Positions 25,364-34,710 of a DNA stretch of 64,000 nt are shown here, one piece after another. The stretch is from the NCBI RefSeq assembly GCF_965199065.1, contig NZ_CBDAQN010000003.1, forward strand, positions 496,001 through 560,000. The letters are read 5' to 3'. A model generated the notes under the pieces. It did no database searches. It was not told the DNA's origin and saw nothing but the letters and a program-made list of their open reading frames with translations. The position numbers and the translations under genes are program-made. Source of the DNA: Acidisoma sp965199065 (GTDB taxonomy: Bacteria > Pseudomonadota > Alphaproteobacteria > Acetobacterales > Acetobacteraceae). The number at the start of each line of letters is the position of its first letter. The first letter of the stretch is position 1.

Positions 25364-26303
25364 CCGAGTTCACTCCGCCGCACGCGCGGATCGAGCATGA
25401 TCTGGCCCAGGTCGGTCAAGAGATAGATGAGCACGACAACGACGCCGAACATCAGCGTCACCATCTGAATGGTCGGGTAGTCGCGTGTGCCGATGGAGTT
25501 GATCATGAGCTGACCGAGGCCAGGAACGGCGAAGACGTTCTCCACGAGCACAGTGTTGCCCACCAGAAACCCAATGTTGAGGCCGAGCACGTTGAGCGCC
25601 GGCAGGATGGCGACGCGCAGCGCGTGGCTGAGAAGCACGACGTAGCCGGGCAGGCCCTTGGCGCGGGCGGTGTCGATGAAGCCGGCGCCGAGCGCCTCGC
25701 CGAGGCTCGTCCGGAGCGCCCGCATGACGAGCGGCGCCACATTGAGCGCGCAGGTGAGCGCGGGCAGGAACAGGTTGTAGAGCCGCGCGCCCCAGGTGTT
25801 CCCGTAACCCGCGATGGGAAAGATATGGAAGGTGACGGCAAAGATGAGGATGAGGATGAACCCCGTCCAGTAGCTCGGCAGCCCGAGGCCCGCCGTCGCG
25901 ATGACGCGCAACGCATGATCCGCGCCACGCCCTTGCCGCGTGCCTGCGATCAGGCCGGCGGGGATGGCAATCACCAACGAATGATCGTGCTGTAGAGCAG
26001 CAGCACCAGCGTCGGCACCATGCGGCCGAAGACGAGTTGCGACACCGGCTGGCCATAATAGTAGGAGATGCCGAAGTCGCCCTGTACGAGGTGCTTGAGG
26101 TAGATCAGATACTGCACGCCGATGCCGCGATTGAGCCCCAGGCGCGCGCGAACGGCGGCCATCAGCGCGGGCGTCGCGTGGATGCCGAGGATAGCGCGCG
26201 CAGGATCGCCTGGGATCAGGCGCACGAGGAGAAACACCGCGAGCGTGATCCCGAAGGCGACCGGGATCATCAGCAGCAGGCGACGGATGATGTAGTTCAG
26301 CAA
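25360..26303 (-). pseudogene. Oligopeptide ABC transporter permease (OppB/DppB type), apparent frameshift
   Basis: The N-terminal third, from the ATG at 26303 (MLNYIIRRLLLMIPVAFGIT...), carries the family RLIPGDPAR motif and ends after LLLYSTII at about 25975. The remaining two thirds continue one frame over from SLVIAIPAGLIAG, with the EAA loop (FIDTARAKGLPGYVVLLSHALR) and the normal C-terminus LDPRVRRSELG. One missing base in the ATCATTCG stretch (about 25975-25985) explains the break. It overlaps the next permease start by 4 bp. Without the correction the transporter would lack a working OppB, so the call matters for whether the operon functions. Confidence 0.85.
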
Positions 26304-26312
26304 GAGCCGGTC

Positions 26313-27896
26313 TCAGCTCTTCCAGACATCCTCGAGCCAATAGTTACCCGTCGGCAGGACCATGAAGCCGTGGACGTTGTCGCGGATGGCGGTGATGGCC
26401 GGCGTCCAATAGAGCCAAAGATACGGGGCGTCCGAGAAGATGATGCGCTGCATATCCAAATATGTCGCGCGGCGCTTGGCCTCATCCAGCTCGCCCAGCG
26501 CCTGCTTCGCCAGCGCATTGACCTTGGGGTTGCTGTAGTAGGTCCAGACGGAATCGCTGCCTTCATCGCCCGCGCCGGCGAAAGCCACCAATTCGGATGG
26601 ATCGAAAATGTCGCTGGTCATGTAGCCTTGCGCCATCTCGTATTGCGCCGCACTCACCTGCGCCAGCTGCGTATTCATCTCCTCCGGCACGATCTCCATT
26701 TTGATGCCCAGCGGCAGCAGCATCTGCTGCACGATTTCGGCAACCTGAGCGAAGATCGTGTCGCCGCTGTAGGTCGTGCATTTTGCGCTGAAGCCGTTCG
26801 GCATCGAACTCTCCGACATCAGCTGCTTCGCTTTCGCGAGGTCGTACGGATATGGCTTGTCCGTCGTGTCCGTCATGAACATCTTGGGCAGGAAAGAGGT
26901 CGGAACCTCGCCGTAGCCGAACAGCACGGCCTTGATGATCGCCTCCTTGTCCACGGCGTAGTTCATCGCCTGGCGGATCTTCACGTCCTGGAAGACCGGC
27001 AGCTTCTCGTTGAACTGAATCCAGTCGATGCGGTCATACGGCACCATCTGGATGTCGAGGCCCGGCGCGGTCTTGAGCTTGTTGACCTGGTTGAAGGGCA
27101 CTTGCGTGCCGATGTCGATCTCGCCGGACTGCACCTTCAGCATGCGCACGTTGTCGTCGGCGACGATCGAGAGCACGATGCCGTCCAGATACGGGCGCGA
27201 CGGGTCCCAGAAGTGCGGGTTGCGGGCAAAGGTGATGCTGTCGCCCTTCTTCCAATCGGTCATCATGAATGGGCCGGAGCCGATCGGCTTGTTGCCGAAT
27301 ACATCCAGACCGACCTTGTTGAAGTAGGCCTTCGGCACGATGGCCGCGCCATGCAGCGAGGCCACGGCCATGAACGGCGCCCAGTCCTGATGCAGATTGA
27401 AGACGATCGTGTGCACGTCCGGCGTTTCCATGCTGAGCTTCGGAAACATCGAGCCCCAGGGGGAATCCTTGTCGTAGATCGTACGGCCGAAGGAAAACTC
27501 GACATCCTCGGACGTCACCGGCGTGCCATCCGAAAAGGTCGCCTTCGGATTGATGTGGAAGGTATAGGTGCGCTTGTCGTCCGAGATGTCCCAGCTCGTG
27601 GCGAGGTCAGGCACGACGCCGTCGCCGGTCGGGTTGGTGCGGATCAGCAACTGGAAGACCAGCAGCTTCGCCCAGATCGACATGTTGTCAGAGGGGACGA
27701 CGGGCTCGAAGGACACCACGTCGCCGGTCCGCGCCATCGTGAGGATGCCGCCGCGCTTCGGCGTCTCATCCGCGCGGGCCGCCACCGAAAAACCGGCGCC
27801 AGCCAGGGCGGTCGCCGCGAGGCCGAGCGCCGAACTCTGCAAGAGGCGTCGACGGGAAAGCGCCATAGGAAGGGGCTGGCCAGGATGACGGCTCAT
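26313..27896 (-). CDS. Peptide ABC transporter substrate-binding protein (SBP family 5)
   Basis: A periplasmic binding protein of 527 residues from the ATG at 27896, chosen because a GAGGAT ribosome site precedes it; the frame itself starts at 27974. The signal peptide has a twin-arginine motif (LSRRRLLQSSALG) and a cleavage site after AARA. The family core follows: RGGILTMARTGDVVSFEP, ATSWDISDDKRTYTFHI, the GTPVTSEDVEFSFGR motif and the C-terminal LYWTPAITAIRDNVHGF. It is the first gene of the operon and supplies ligands to the OppBCDF-type importer encoded next. The Tat signal is known in some alphaproteobacterial binding proteins. Confidence 0.92.
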   Translation of the reverse strand: MSRHPGQPLPMALSRRRLLQSSALGLAATALAGAGFSVAARADETPKRGGILTMARTGDVVSFEPVVPSDNMSIWAKLLVFQLLIRTNPTGDGVVPDLATSWDISDDKRTYTFHINPKATFSDGTPVTSEDVEFSFGRTIYDKDSPWGSMFPKLSMETPDVHTIVFNLHQDWAPFMAVASLHGAAIVPKAYFNKVGLDVFGNKPIGSGPFMMTDWKKGDSITFARNPHFWDPSRPYLDGIVLSIVADDNVRMLKVQSGEIDIGTQVPFNQVNKLKTAPGLDIQMVPYDRIDWIQFNEKLPVFQDVKIRQAMNYAVDKEAIIKAVLFGYGEVPTSFLPKMFMTDTTDKPYPYDLAKAKQLMSESSMPNGFSAKCTTYSGDTIFAQVAEIVQQMLLPLGIKMEIVPEEMNTQLAQVSAAQYEMAQGYMTSDIFDPSELVAFAGAGDEGSDSVWTYYSNPKVNALAKQALGELDEAKRRATYLDMQRIIFSDAPYLWLYWTPAITAIRDNVHGFMVLPTGNYWLEDVWKS

Positions 27897-28209
27897 TGCT
27901 TGATCCTCATGATGTGAAGAGGTGATGTTTCGACGCTTGGAGGTAATTCCCGCTCGCAAAAAATTTTCTGTCAAGAAAAATTATTTCCGATAGTTTTTGT
28001 GCAGAATGATCAAGGCGGAGGCAGCCTGTTTCACCACCGCGCCCCTGCATCGCAAGGGAATATCGCATTGGACTGATGCTTTATGAGGCAGCAATGGTCT
28101 GTGCCGTTACGGCTCGACGCACTCGCTTGTCATTGTAGTTTCCACCGGGCTATGTTTCTCCTCAGAAACACGGGGATCAACGCAGACAGAGAACTGGAGG
28201 TTGCCGTTC
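27897..28209. other. Divergent promoter region, peptide operon and XRE regulator
   Basis: This AT-rich gap separates the binding-protein gene from the XRE-cupin regulator. It contains the inverted repeat TTTTCT-4-AGAAAA (27964-27979) in the most A/T-rich part, a reasonable operator for the divergent regulator. No gene is supported. Confidence 0.5.
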
Positions 28210-28818
28210 ATGGCGGCAGGGGAAATGAGCCAGAACATCGGCCGCACTCTGGCCGAGCTCCGGCAGAGCCGAGGCTGGACGCTGAAGACCCTGAGCGAGG
28301 AGACGGGAGTGAGCGTGCCGGTGCTCTCCAAGATCGAGAACAATCAGACCGGCATTTCCTTCGAGACAGCAATGAAGATCATGGGCTCGTTGTCTCTGAC
28401 CCTTGACGAGCTGACTGGCGCGCGGCGTGCGCCTGCGTTGTCGACCGGCCGGCGTGCCGTCAACGCCGCAGGCACGGCGCTGCGCATTCCCTCCATAAAC
28501 CGCAGCTACGAGCTGTTCGCGACCGAACTCCGGCGGAAGCGGATGGTGCCGATGATCACCACGGTCGACGTGCAAAACGTCGAGGAGTGGGGTCCGCTCA
28601 GCCGTCATGAGGGCGAGGAGTGGATGTATGTACTCTCGGGCAGCGTTGCGCTGCATACGGATCTTTATGTTCCACTCGTGATGAAAACCGGCGACAGCAT
28701 TTATATCGACTCCGGCATGGGTCATGCCATGGTCGCGCTTGACAACGTTCAGGCTCGCGTCCTCTCCGTCTATGCCGGCACCGGGGCACCGTTCGGAACC
28801 GCTCCCGCCGATGGTTGA
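28210..28818 (+). CDS. XRE-family transcriptional regulator with C-terminal cupin domain
   Basis: A 202-residue regulator. The N-terminal helix-turn-helix (about residues 6-63: IGRTLAELRQSRGWTLKTLSEETGVSVPVLSKIENN) is followed by a cupin sensor domain with EGEEWMYVLSG and GDSIYIDSGMGHAMV. I choose the ATG at 28210, nine bases after CTGGAGG, over a TTG at 28201. Regulators of this architecture (PuuR-like) control uptake and catabolism of amines or amino acids. It is divergent from the peptide/D-amino-acid operon and is its likely regulator. Its 3' end overlaps the convergent FGGY kinase gene by 49 bp. Confidence 0.88.
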   Translation: MAAGEMSQNIGRTLAELRQSRGWTLKTLSEETGVSVPVLSKIENNQTGISFETAMKIMGSLSLTLDELTGARRAPALSTGRRAVNAAGTALRIPSINRSYELFATELRRKRMVPMITTVDVQNVEEWGPLSRHEGEEWMYVLSGSVALHTDLYVPLVMKTGDSIYIDSGMGHAMVALDNVQARVLSVYAGTGAPFGTAPADG

Positions 28819-30311
28819 CCCGTCTCCATGAACCAGGGGGCGAGGCAACGATAGAGCTCCCGGAACCGCATGTAGCCTTGCGCGTACACGGCCGCATTGG
28901 CCGCGTTGGGCTCTAGCGTCTCGCCGTAGCGGACCAGTGCGCGCGCACCGGCCCAATCCGTGCTGGCCCCGGTGCCGATGGCCGCAACCCAGGCCGCGCC
29001 GAGGCACGACCCTGGGTGTCCCTCCAACCGCTGCACCGGCAGTCCGATGATGTCCGCCACGATCTGCATCCAGACGACGCTGCCTGACCCGCCGTCCGAT
29101 GCGAGTAGCCGGCGCACCGGATAGCCGAGTTCCCGGAACACCTCGATATGATGCAGGAAAGCGTAGCCCACGCCCTCGAGCGCCGCACGCCATAGATGCG
29201 GAACGCCATGGTTGAGGCTGAGGCCCGTCACCGTGCCACGCGCGAGCGGATCATGGATTGGGCTTTTCTCGCCAAGAAGATAAGGCAGCACGAACACGCC
29301 GTCACTTCCCGCCGGAACGCCCGTCGCCAGAATGTCGAGCGCGGCATGCGGGTTGGTCTCGCCGATGACGGCACCTGCTGCAAAGCCTTTGACGAGCCAG
29401 TTCAACATGGCGCCCGTCGCGGCCATACAACCGTTCGGCATGAAGAGCCCCGGGATCACGTGGTGATCCATGAACAGCCGGGCATCCGGTTGCGCCGTCT
29501 CCGCCGCGATCAGGATGTCGCCCGCACCACCGAATTTCAGCAGCACGTCGCCTTCCGCGACGACACCGGCGGCATAGGCCGAGGCCACATGATCGGCAGC
29601 ACCTGCCACCACCGGCAGCCCCTCCGGCAGGCCGCTCTCCGCCGCCGCTGCCGCCGTCACGTGCCCGATGATGGCGTGGCTCTCGGCGAGGCGAGGCAGC
29701 GCCGGGAGCGGGATGCCGGCGAGCGCCACGAGGTCAGGCGCCACGTGTCCATCGGCGAGGTCGACGAACCCCGCCTCCAGCGCCCAGTTGTGCTCGATCG
29801 CCCGTTGGCCGGTCAGCTTCCAGTTGATGAAGTCGTAGGACCCGAAGACGGTGCCGATACGATCGAAGACCTCCGGTTCGTGGCGCTCGATCCAGCGCAA
29901 CTTCGCGGCGACGATCTGCTGATTGATGCCATTGCCGGTCCGGCGCAAAAATGACGCGCCATCCACCTCACGCGTAAGTTCCTCAACCTCCCTCATGCAA
30001 CGCCCGTCGCTCTGCTGAATGCTGCGGCGGAGCAACTGACCTTCGCCGTCAAGCAGCACGACCGCCGGCACCATGCCTGCAACGCCGATGCCCGAAAGCG
30101 AGCCGGCCAGCTCCGGCGCCATCTCCAGCAGCTCGCGCGTGATGGCGCAGGTGTTGCGCCACCACTGCAACGGGTCCTCCTCCGCCCAGCCGGGATGGAG
30201 AGAGACGAGTTCCACGGGGCGCGAGACAACGGCGACGATGCGGTCCGGCAGGTCGATGAGGATGCCGATGGTCGAGGTCGTGCCGATATCGATGCCGACA
30301 ACCGCGGGCAT
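28770..30311 (-). CDS. FGGY-family carbohydrate kinase
   Basis: A 513-residue two-domain sugar kinase. It shows the phosphate-1 motif GIDIGTTSTIGILID, the adenosine-side FGGAGD segment and the C-terminal LASDGGSGSVVWMQIVADIIG motif of xylulokinase-like members. It phosphorylates a ketose or polyol in the cytoplasm; the exact substrate is not set by the motifs. It follows the BtpA-like gene by 12 bp in a DeoR-led operon and faces a dehydrogenase-ABC transporter operon, so the presumed route is uptake, oxidation and phosphorylation. It overlaps the convergent XRE gene by 49 bp. Confidence 0.88.
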   Translation of the reverse strand: MPAVVGIDIGTTSTIGILIDLPDRIVAVVSRPVELVSLHPGWAEEDPLQWWRNTCAITRELLEMAPELAGSLSGIGVAGMVPAVVLLDGEGQLLRRSIQQSDGRCMREVEELTREVDGASFLRRTGNGINQQIVAAKLRWIERHEPEVFDRIGTVFGSYDFINWKLTGQRAIEHNWALEAGFVDLADGHVAPDLVALAGIPLPALPRLAESHAIIGHVTAAAAAESGLPEGLPVVAGAADHVASAYAAGVVAEGDVLLKFGGAGDILIAAETAQPDARLFMDHHVIPGLFMPNGCMAATGAMLNWLVKGFAAGAVIGETNPHAALDILATGVPAGSDGVFVLPYLLGEKSPIHDPLARGTVTGLSLNHGVPHLWRAALEGVGYAFLHHIEVFRELGYPVRRLLASDGGSGSVVWMQIVADIIGLPVQRLEGHPGSCLGAAWVAAIGTGASTDWAGARALVRYGETLEPNAANAAVYAQGYMRFRELYRCLAPWFMETGQPSAGAVPNGAPVPA

Positions 30312-30323
30312 GATCTGTCCCCC

Positions 30324-31121
30324 TCAGCGCAGGGTTGCGACCTTCTCCATGAACGCCCGAACCCGCGCGGGGTCGACCGCGTTCCAGGTATTGCCGCCGA
30401 CCTTGAAATGGGTGCCGACGATGCAGCCATCGGCAACGCTCAACACGTCGGCGACGTTGTCGAGGTTGACGCCGGTATTGGCGAACACGGGTACGTCCTT
30501 GACCGCTTCGGCGACCTCGGTCAGCGCCGACTGTTCGGTCGGTTGCCCGGTGATGGGCCCGGAAACCAGGATCGCGTCGGCAAGCGATGAGAAGACTGCG
30601 CTGCGGGCGCGCAGGCCCAGCGGCCGGGTATCCAGGGGCGCCGCGAACTCCGCGTTGATGTTGAAAAGCAGTTTGAGGTTGCGTACGCCAAGGTCGCGCC
30701 GCGCCTTGAGCGCCCCATCGCAATCCGGCACCCATAGCCCCATGTCCGATGCATAGACGCCGGTGAAAATCTCGCGCACGAACTTGGCGCCCGTGGCGGC
30801 GGCGATGGCGACGCTTGCCACAGGATCCCACAGATAATTCACGCCGAACGGCAACTGGATGCGGTTGGTGAGGAAGGAGACAACCGCGCTCATCGCCGCG
30901 ACTGAGCCCACGGGTGCCCTCAGAGAATACGGCCGGTCGTTCTCGTTGCCGAACATGACTGCATCGACGCCGCCATCCTGCAGCGCCTCCAGATCCATCG
31001 CCGCCTTCTGGATAAGGGTGTTCATGCCACCCTTCTCGTCATAAAGCGGCGTCCCCGGCAGGGCACCGATATGGACCATGCCGATGACGACCTTCTTCTT
31101 GCCGTCAAAGAAATCAAACAT
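30324..31121 (-). CDS. BtpA/SgcQ-family protein
   Basis: A 265-residue predicted TIM-barrel protein of the BtpA family (cyanobacterial photosystem I biogenesis factor BtpA; E. coli SgcQ). The family pattern is clear: VVIGMVHIGALPGTP at the N-terminus, DAVMFGNENDRPY, PFGVNYLWDP, and the C-terminal ADGCIVGTHFKVGGNTWN. Heterotrophs have no photosystem, and members sit in sugar-catabolic operons, as here between a DeoR regulator and an FGGY kinase. The biochemical activity is not established. The phosphate-binding-like GTHFK loop suggests a phosphorylated ligand, which is my inference. Confidence 0.85.
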   Translation of the reverse strand: MFDFFDGKKKVVIGMVHIGALPGTPLYDEKGGMNTLIQKAAMDLEALQDGGVDAVMFGNENDRPYSLRAPVGSVAAMSAVVSFLTNRIQLPFGVNYLWDPVASVAIAAATGAKFVREIFTGVYASDMGLWVPDCDGALKARRDLGVRNLKLLFNINAEFAAPLDTRPLGLRARSAVFSSLADAILVSGPITGQPTEQSALTEVAEAVKDVPVFANTGVNLDNVADVLSVADGCIVGTHFKVGGNTWNAVDPARVRAFMEKVATLR

Positions 31122-31145
31122 TGCTGTTCCTCGGTTGTAAGGCGC

Positions 31146-32000
31146 CTAAACGTCCCTGGTTTCGGGACGAGCCTCGGCGACGATGATCTGCACTCGGGCC
31201 GCAGCAGCGGCGGCCTTTATGTCCGGCGGCGCGGGCGCGTCGGTGACAATGCTCCCGATCGCGTCGAAGCCGCAGATACGCACGAAAGACCGCCGCCCGA
31301 ACTTGCTGGCATCACAGAGCACGGTGACGGTATTCGCTTGCTGAATGAAGGCGATCTTGATCTCGGCCTCCTCGGGCGAGTAGTCATAGAGGCCGTTCTC
31401 GTCGATGCCGGCGACGCCGATGAACACGCGGTCCATCCAGTGTCCGGAGAGCTGATGACGGGTGATGCCGCCACAGAGCGAACCCTCGCGCGGGCGCAAC
31501 CGTCCGCCCAGCAGAAATACCTCCGGCATGACCGGTTGCGGCATCGCCAGAACCGTCTGGAGGCTGTTGGTCACGATCTCTATCGTGGAGCGACCTGCCA
31601 GTTCGACGGCGAGACAGGCAACCGTCGACCCCACATCGAGCCCGATCGCTTGATCCGGCATCACGAGCCCGGCCGCCGTCAGAGCGATGCGCTGCTTCGC
31701 CTCGCGGTTGAGGTCACGTCGGGCGGCGTAGGAGGGTTCGGTTGCGTTAGCCGCCGGTGGTGCCGGCACCGCGCCGCCGTGCGACCGTTGGATCACGCCG
31801 TCGCGCTCCAGCACTTCGAGGTCGCGCCGCACCGTCATTTCCGAGATACCGATCTCCCGCGCGACATCGCCGACCGCTATGAACCCGCGCTCCGCGATCA
31901 GCCGTTGCAGCGCAGCACGGCGCGCCCCCGCGGGCGCTGCCGGAACCAGGTTGTCCGCCCCATCCCCGAGTGAACGCGCAAACTCTGCCTTATCGTTCAT
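31146..32000 (-). CDS. DeoR/GlpR-family transcriptional repressor
   Basis: From the ATG at 32000 (MNDKAEFARS...) the protein has 284 residues. The N-terminal HTH (RRAALQRLIAERGFIAVGDVAREIGISEMTVRRDLEVLE) ends with the RSHGGAV motif typical of the family. The C-terminal DeoR sensor domain (IGLDVGSTVACLAVEL, IEIVTNS, LLGGRLRP, GVAGIDENG, LCDASKFG) has the ribose-phosphate-isomerase-like fold that binds sugar phosphates. It leads the BtpA-kinase operon and is divergent from the dehydrogenase/ABC operon, so it probably represses both, with the kinase product as inducer. The longer frame from 32039 is less likely. Confidence 0.9.
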   Translation of the reverse strand: MNDKAEFARSLGDGADNLVPAAPAGARRAALQRLIAERGFIAVGDVAREIGISEMTVRRDLEVLERDGVIQRSHGGAVPAPPAANATEPSYAARRDLNREAKQRIALTAAGLVMPDQAIGLDVGSTVACLAVELAGRSTIEIVTNSLQTVLAMPQPVMPEVFLLGGRLRPREGSLCGGITRHQLSGHWMDRVFIGVAGIDENGLYDYSPEEAEIKIAFIQQANTVTVLCDASKFGRRSFVRICGFDAIGSIVTDAPAPPDIKAAAAAARVQIIVAEARPETRDV

Positions 32001-32077
32001 TGGCCGACTATAACGCGCCCCTCGGCCGTCATACAACACAATCGAACATAGTCGCTCATCAAAGTGTGCGAAATTGT

Positions 32078-32105
32078 TTGACTGCTCTCTTGCCGCTGTT
32101 ATGGT
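32078..32105 (+). promoter_or_regulatory. Predicted housekeeping promoter for the dehydrogenase/ABC operon
   Basis: TTGACT, a 16-bp spacer and TATGGT lie in the 127-bp gap between the DeoR gene and the dehydrogenase gene, about 20 bp before the start codon. The -35 match is good and the -10 is moderate. The surrounding gap would hold the DeoR operator. Confidence 0.45.
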
Positions 32106-32127
32106 TCCGTAAGGTCATGGTTCGAGG

Positions 32128-32928
32128 GTGGGCGAGGAAGTGAACGGGAGGATCGGCGGCGACCTCGTTGGCAAGACTGCGCTCGTCACCGGCGGCGCGA
32201 CGGGGATCGGGCGTGCTATCGCTACCGCATTGAACGCGCATGATGTTCGCGTGGCGATCGCCGATATCGATCCCGCCGCCGCCGCGGCCACCGCTGCGAG
32301 CCTTTCTCGTGACGCCATCGCGATCACCATGGACGTGACGAAGCGGGCCAGTGTCGAGGCCGGATTTGCGGAGGCGGTCGCGGCCTTCGGTCAGATCGAC
32401 CGCGTTGTCGCAAACGCCGGCGTCTCCAACATGAGGCCCGCGCTCGATCTGACGGATGCCGACTGGGACTTCAACTTCGACGTGAATGCGCGGGGCGTGT
32501 TCCTCACGGACCAGGTCGCGTGCCGGCATTTTCTGGAACGCGGCATCCAGGGCGCCATCTGCAACACGGCCTCGCTGGCGGCCAAGGTCGGCGCGCCGTT
32601 GCTCGCGCATTATTCGGCGAGCAAATTCGCGGTAGTGGGCTGGACTCAGGCCCTGGCGCGCGAGATGGCCCGGCACGGTATCCGCGTCAACGCGGTCTGC
32701 CCCGGCTTCGTGCGCACCGGCATGCAGTCCCGCGAAGTGATTTGGGAAGCCGAACTGCGCGGCATGACGCCACAGGCTGTGCTCGACGAGTATGTGTCGC
32801 TGACGCCGCTCGGCCGCATCGAGGAGCCCGAGGATATTGCCGGGCTCGTTGTGTTTCTACTATCGGACGCTGCCCGTTTCATGACCGGTCAGGCCGTGAA
32901 CGTGACCGGCGGCGTCTACATGACATGA
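32128..32928 (+). CDS. Short-chain dehydrogenase/reductase
   Basis: A classical SDR of 266 residues. It has the NAD(P)-binding TGGATGIG (21-28), an acidic residue after strand 2 (IADIDP) favouring NAD, the NAG motif (VVANAGVSN), the active-site YSASK (Y162, K166) and the GQAVNVTGG C-terminus. The frame starts at GTG 32128; a second GTG at 32140 is an alternative. It is the first gene of the plus-strand operon with an ABC importer and probably oxidises the imported polyol or sugar before the FGGY kinase acts. The substrate is unknown. Confidence 0.9.
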   Translation: MGEEVNGRIGGDLVGKTALVTGGATGIGRAIATALNAHDVRVAIADIDPAAAAATAASLSRDAIAITMDVTKRASVEAGFAEAVAAFGQIDRVVANAGVSNMRPALDLTDADWDFNFDVNARGVFLTDQVACRHFLERGIQGAICNTASLAAKVGAPLLAHYSASKFAVVGWTQALAREMARHGIRVNAVCPGFVRTGMQSREVIWEAELRGMTPQAVLDEYVSLTPLGRIEEPEDIAGLVVFLLSDAARFMTGQAVNVTGGVYMT

Positions 32929-32963
32929 TGATTTGCGGCAACGCGTGACCTCTGGAGGATACC

Positions 32964-34634
32964 ATGGCGAAGCGTAATTGGATCACTCGTTTCTGTATGG
33001 TCGGGCTGATGGCCGGCCTCGGGATCGGCGGCGCACTGGGCGGGACGCCGAAAGCCGCGCAGGCAGCGGACGCTGGTGGCACCCTCACAATCTCGGATGC
33101 GCAGTTTCTCTGGACCTGCGGATTCAGCCCCTTCAACCCGAACTCGGACTTTCTCTCCGTGGGGCCGGTTTACGAAACGCTGATGTTCGTGAACACGCTG
33201 CAGGATGCGAAGACGACGCCGTGGCTCGCGACCTCCTACGCCTGGAGCGACGACAACAAGGTCATCACCTTCACACTGCGCCACGGCGTGAAGTGGACGG
33301 ACGGGACGCCCTTCAGCGCCGCCGACGTCGCTTTCACGTTCAACATGCTCAAGAAGTATCCGGCGCTTGACCTCAACACGGTCTGGGCGGTGCTGTCGAG
33401 CGTGACCGCGCAAGGCGATGACAAGGTCATCTTTACCTTCAAGACTGCGGCGGTCCCGTACTTCTATTATATTGCCGATCAGGTCGGCATTGTTGCGGAG
33501 CATGTCTGGTCGACGGCCAAGGACCCGACGACGTATCAGGACGCAAAACCTGTCGGCACCGGGCCGTTTACGATCTCGCGTTGCACACCGCAGGATGTGA
33601 GCTACGCGCGCAACCCGAACTACTGGCAGCCGGGGCTGCCCAAGATCGCCGGAATGGAGTATCCCGCCTTCACCACTAATCCGCCGGCGAACGAAATCCT
33701 CTCCACCGGTCAGGCGCAATGGGGTGGTCAGTTCATCCCCAATATGAAGGCTGAGTATCTGTCGAAAAGCAAGTTTAACCACTATTGGTTTCCGCCGACC
33801 GTCAACGTCGCGATCTTCATCAACCAGACCAATCCCATCCTGAAGGACGTGGCGGTACGCAAAGCCATGGCCTTCGCCGTCAACAACGCGCGGGTCGCGA
33901 TGATTGGCGAGTATGGCTATGAGCCGCCCGCCAATCAGGCGGGGATTGTCACCCCCACCTTCGCGCCTTGGCTCGACAAACCCGCCCTGACAGCAGCGGG
34001 CTACAAGTACGATCCGGCCAAGGCGATGGCGATCCTCCAACAGGCCGGCTACAAGAAGGGCGCCGACGGCATCTTCACCACGCCCGACGGCAAGCCGCTG
34101 TCCTTCACAATCATCAACCAGAGCGCCTACACCGACTGGGTGGCGGCCTTGCAGGTTGTGGCTCAGGAGTTCCAGGCCGTCGGCATCAAGCTGAACGTCG
34201 CGAACCTCGCCGGCAACGACTACAACGCAAAGCTGGATAACGGGCAGTTCGACCTCGCCTATGGCTATGAGGCTGGCGGCCCGACGCCTTATTACGAATT
34301 TCGCCAGTGGCTCTACAGCCCCGCCTCTGCTGCCATTGGCCAGTCAGCCTCGACGAACTGGGAGCGCTACATCAACAAGGATACCGACGCCCTGATCGAG
34401 AGCTACGCGACCTCGACGAGCACCGCGCAGCAAATGGCGATCATGTCGAAGCTGCAGAAGATTCTGCTCGATGACGTGCCGCTGATCCCAGTGACGGAGC
34501 AGGTTGATTGGGATCAGTATTCGACGAAGCAGTTCGTCGGCTGGCCGACGCCGAAAGACCCCTATGCGCAGCCTCTGGCCGGCTACACGTTCCCGGATTG
34601 GGCGATCATCGTTCTCCACCTGCACGAGAAGTGA
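32964..34634 (+). CDS. ABC transporter substrate-binding protein (SBP family 5), second system
   Basis: A 556-residue periplasmic protein with a Sec signal peptide (cleavage after AAQA, about residue 34) and a GGAGG ribosome site. Family 5 features include GTLTISDAQFLWTCGFSPFNP, ATSYAWSDDNKVITFTLRHG, the GTPFSAADVAFTFNMLKKYP motif and the late QADW-type region VTEQVDWDQYST. Family 5 proteins bind peptides, nickel, opines or oligosaccharides. The kinase and SDR around it argue for a carbohydrate ligand; that is inference. It differs clearly from the binding protein at 26.3-27.9 kb. Confidence 0.9.
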   Translation: MAKRNWITRFCMVGLMAGLGIGGALGGTPKAAQAADAGGTLTISDAQFLWTCGFSPFNPNSDFLSVGPVYETLMFVNTLQDAKTTPWLATSYAWSDDNKVITFTLRHGVKWTDGTPFSAADVAFTFNMLKKYPALDLNTVWAVLSSVTAQGDDKVIFTFKTAAVPYFYYIADQVGIVAEHVWSTAKDPTTYQDAKPVGTGPFTISRCTPQDVSYARNPNYWQPGLPKIAGMEYPAFTTNPPANEILSTGQAQWGGQFIPNMKAEYLSKSKFNHYWFPPTVNVAIFINQTNPILKDVAVRKAMAFAVNNARVAMIGEYGYEPPANQAGIVTPTFAPWLDKPALTAAGYKYDPAKAMAILQQAGYKKGADGIFTTPDGKPLSFTIINQSAYTDWVAALQVVAQEFQAVGIKLNVANLAGNDYNAKLDNGQFDLAYGYEAGGPTPYYEFRQWLYSPASAAIGQSASTNWERYINKDTDALIESYATSTSTAQQMAIMSKLQKILLDDVPLIPVTEQVDWDQYSTKQFVGWPTPKDPYAQPLAGYTFPDWAIIVLHLHEK

Positions 34635-34710
34635 CACGCCCCTGAATGAAGTTTTCTCGGTTCTCATGAAGAACGGCGCTTCTCTGTGCGTTTCCACTAA
34701 GGCTTGAGAC

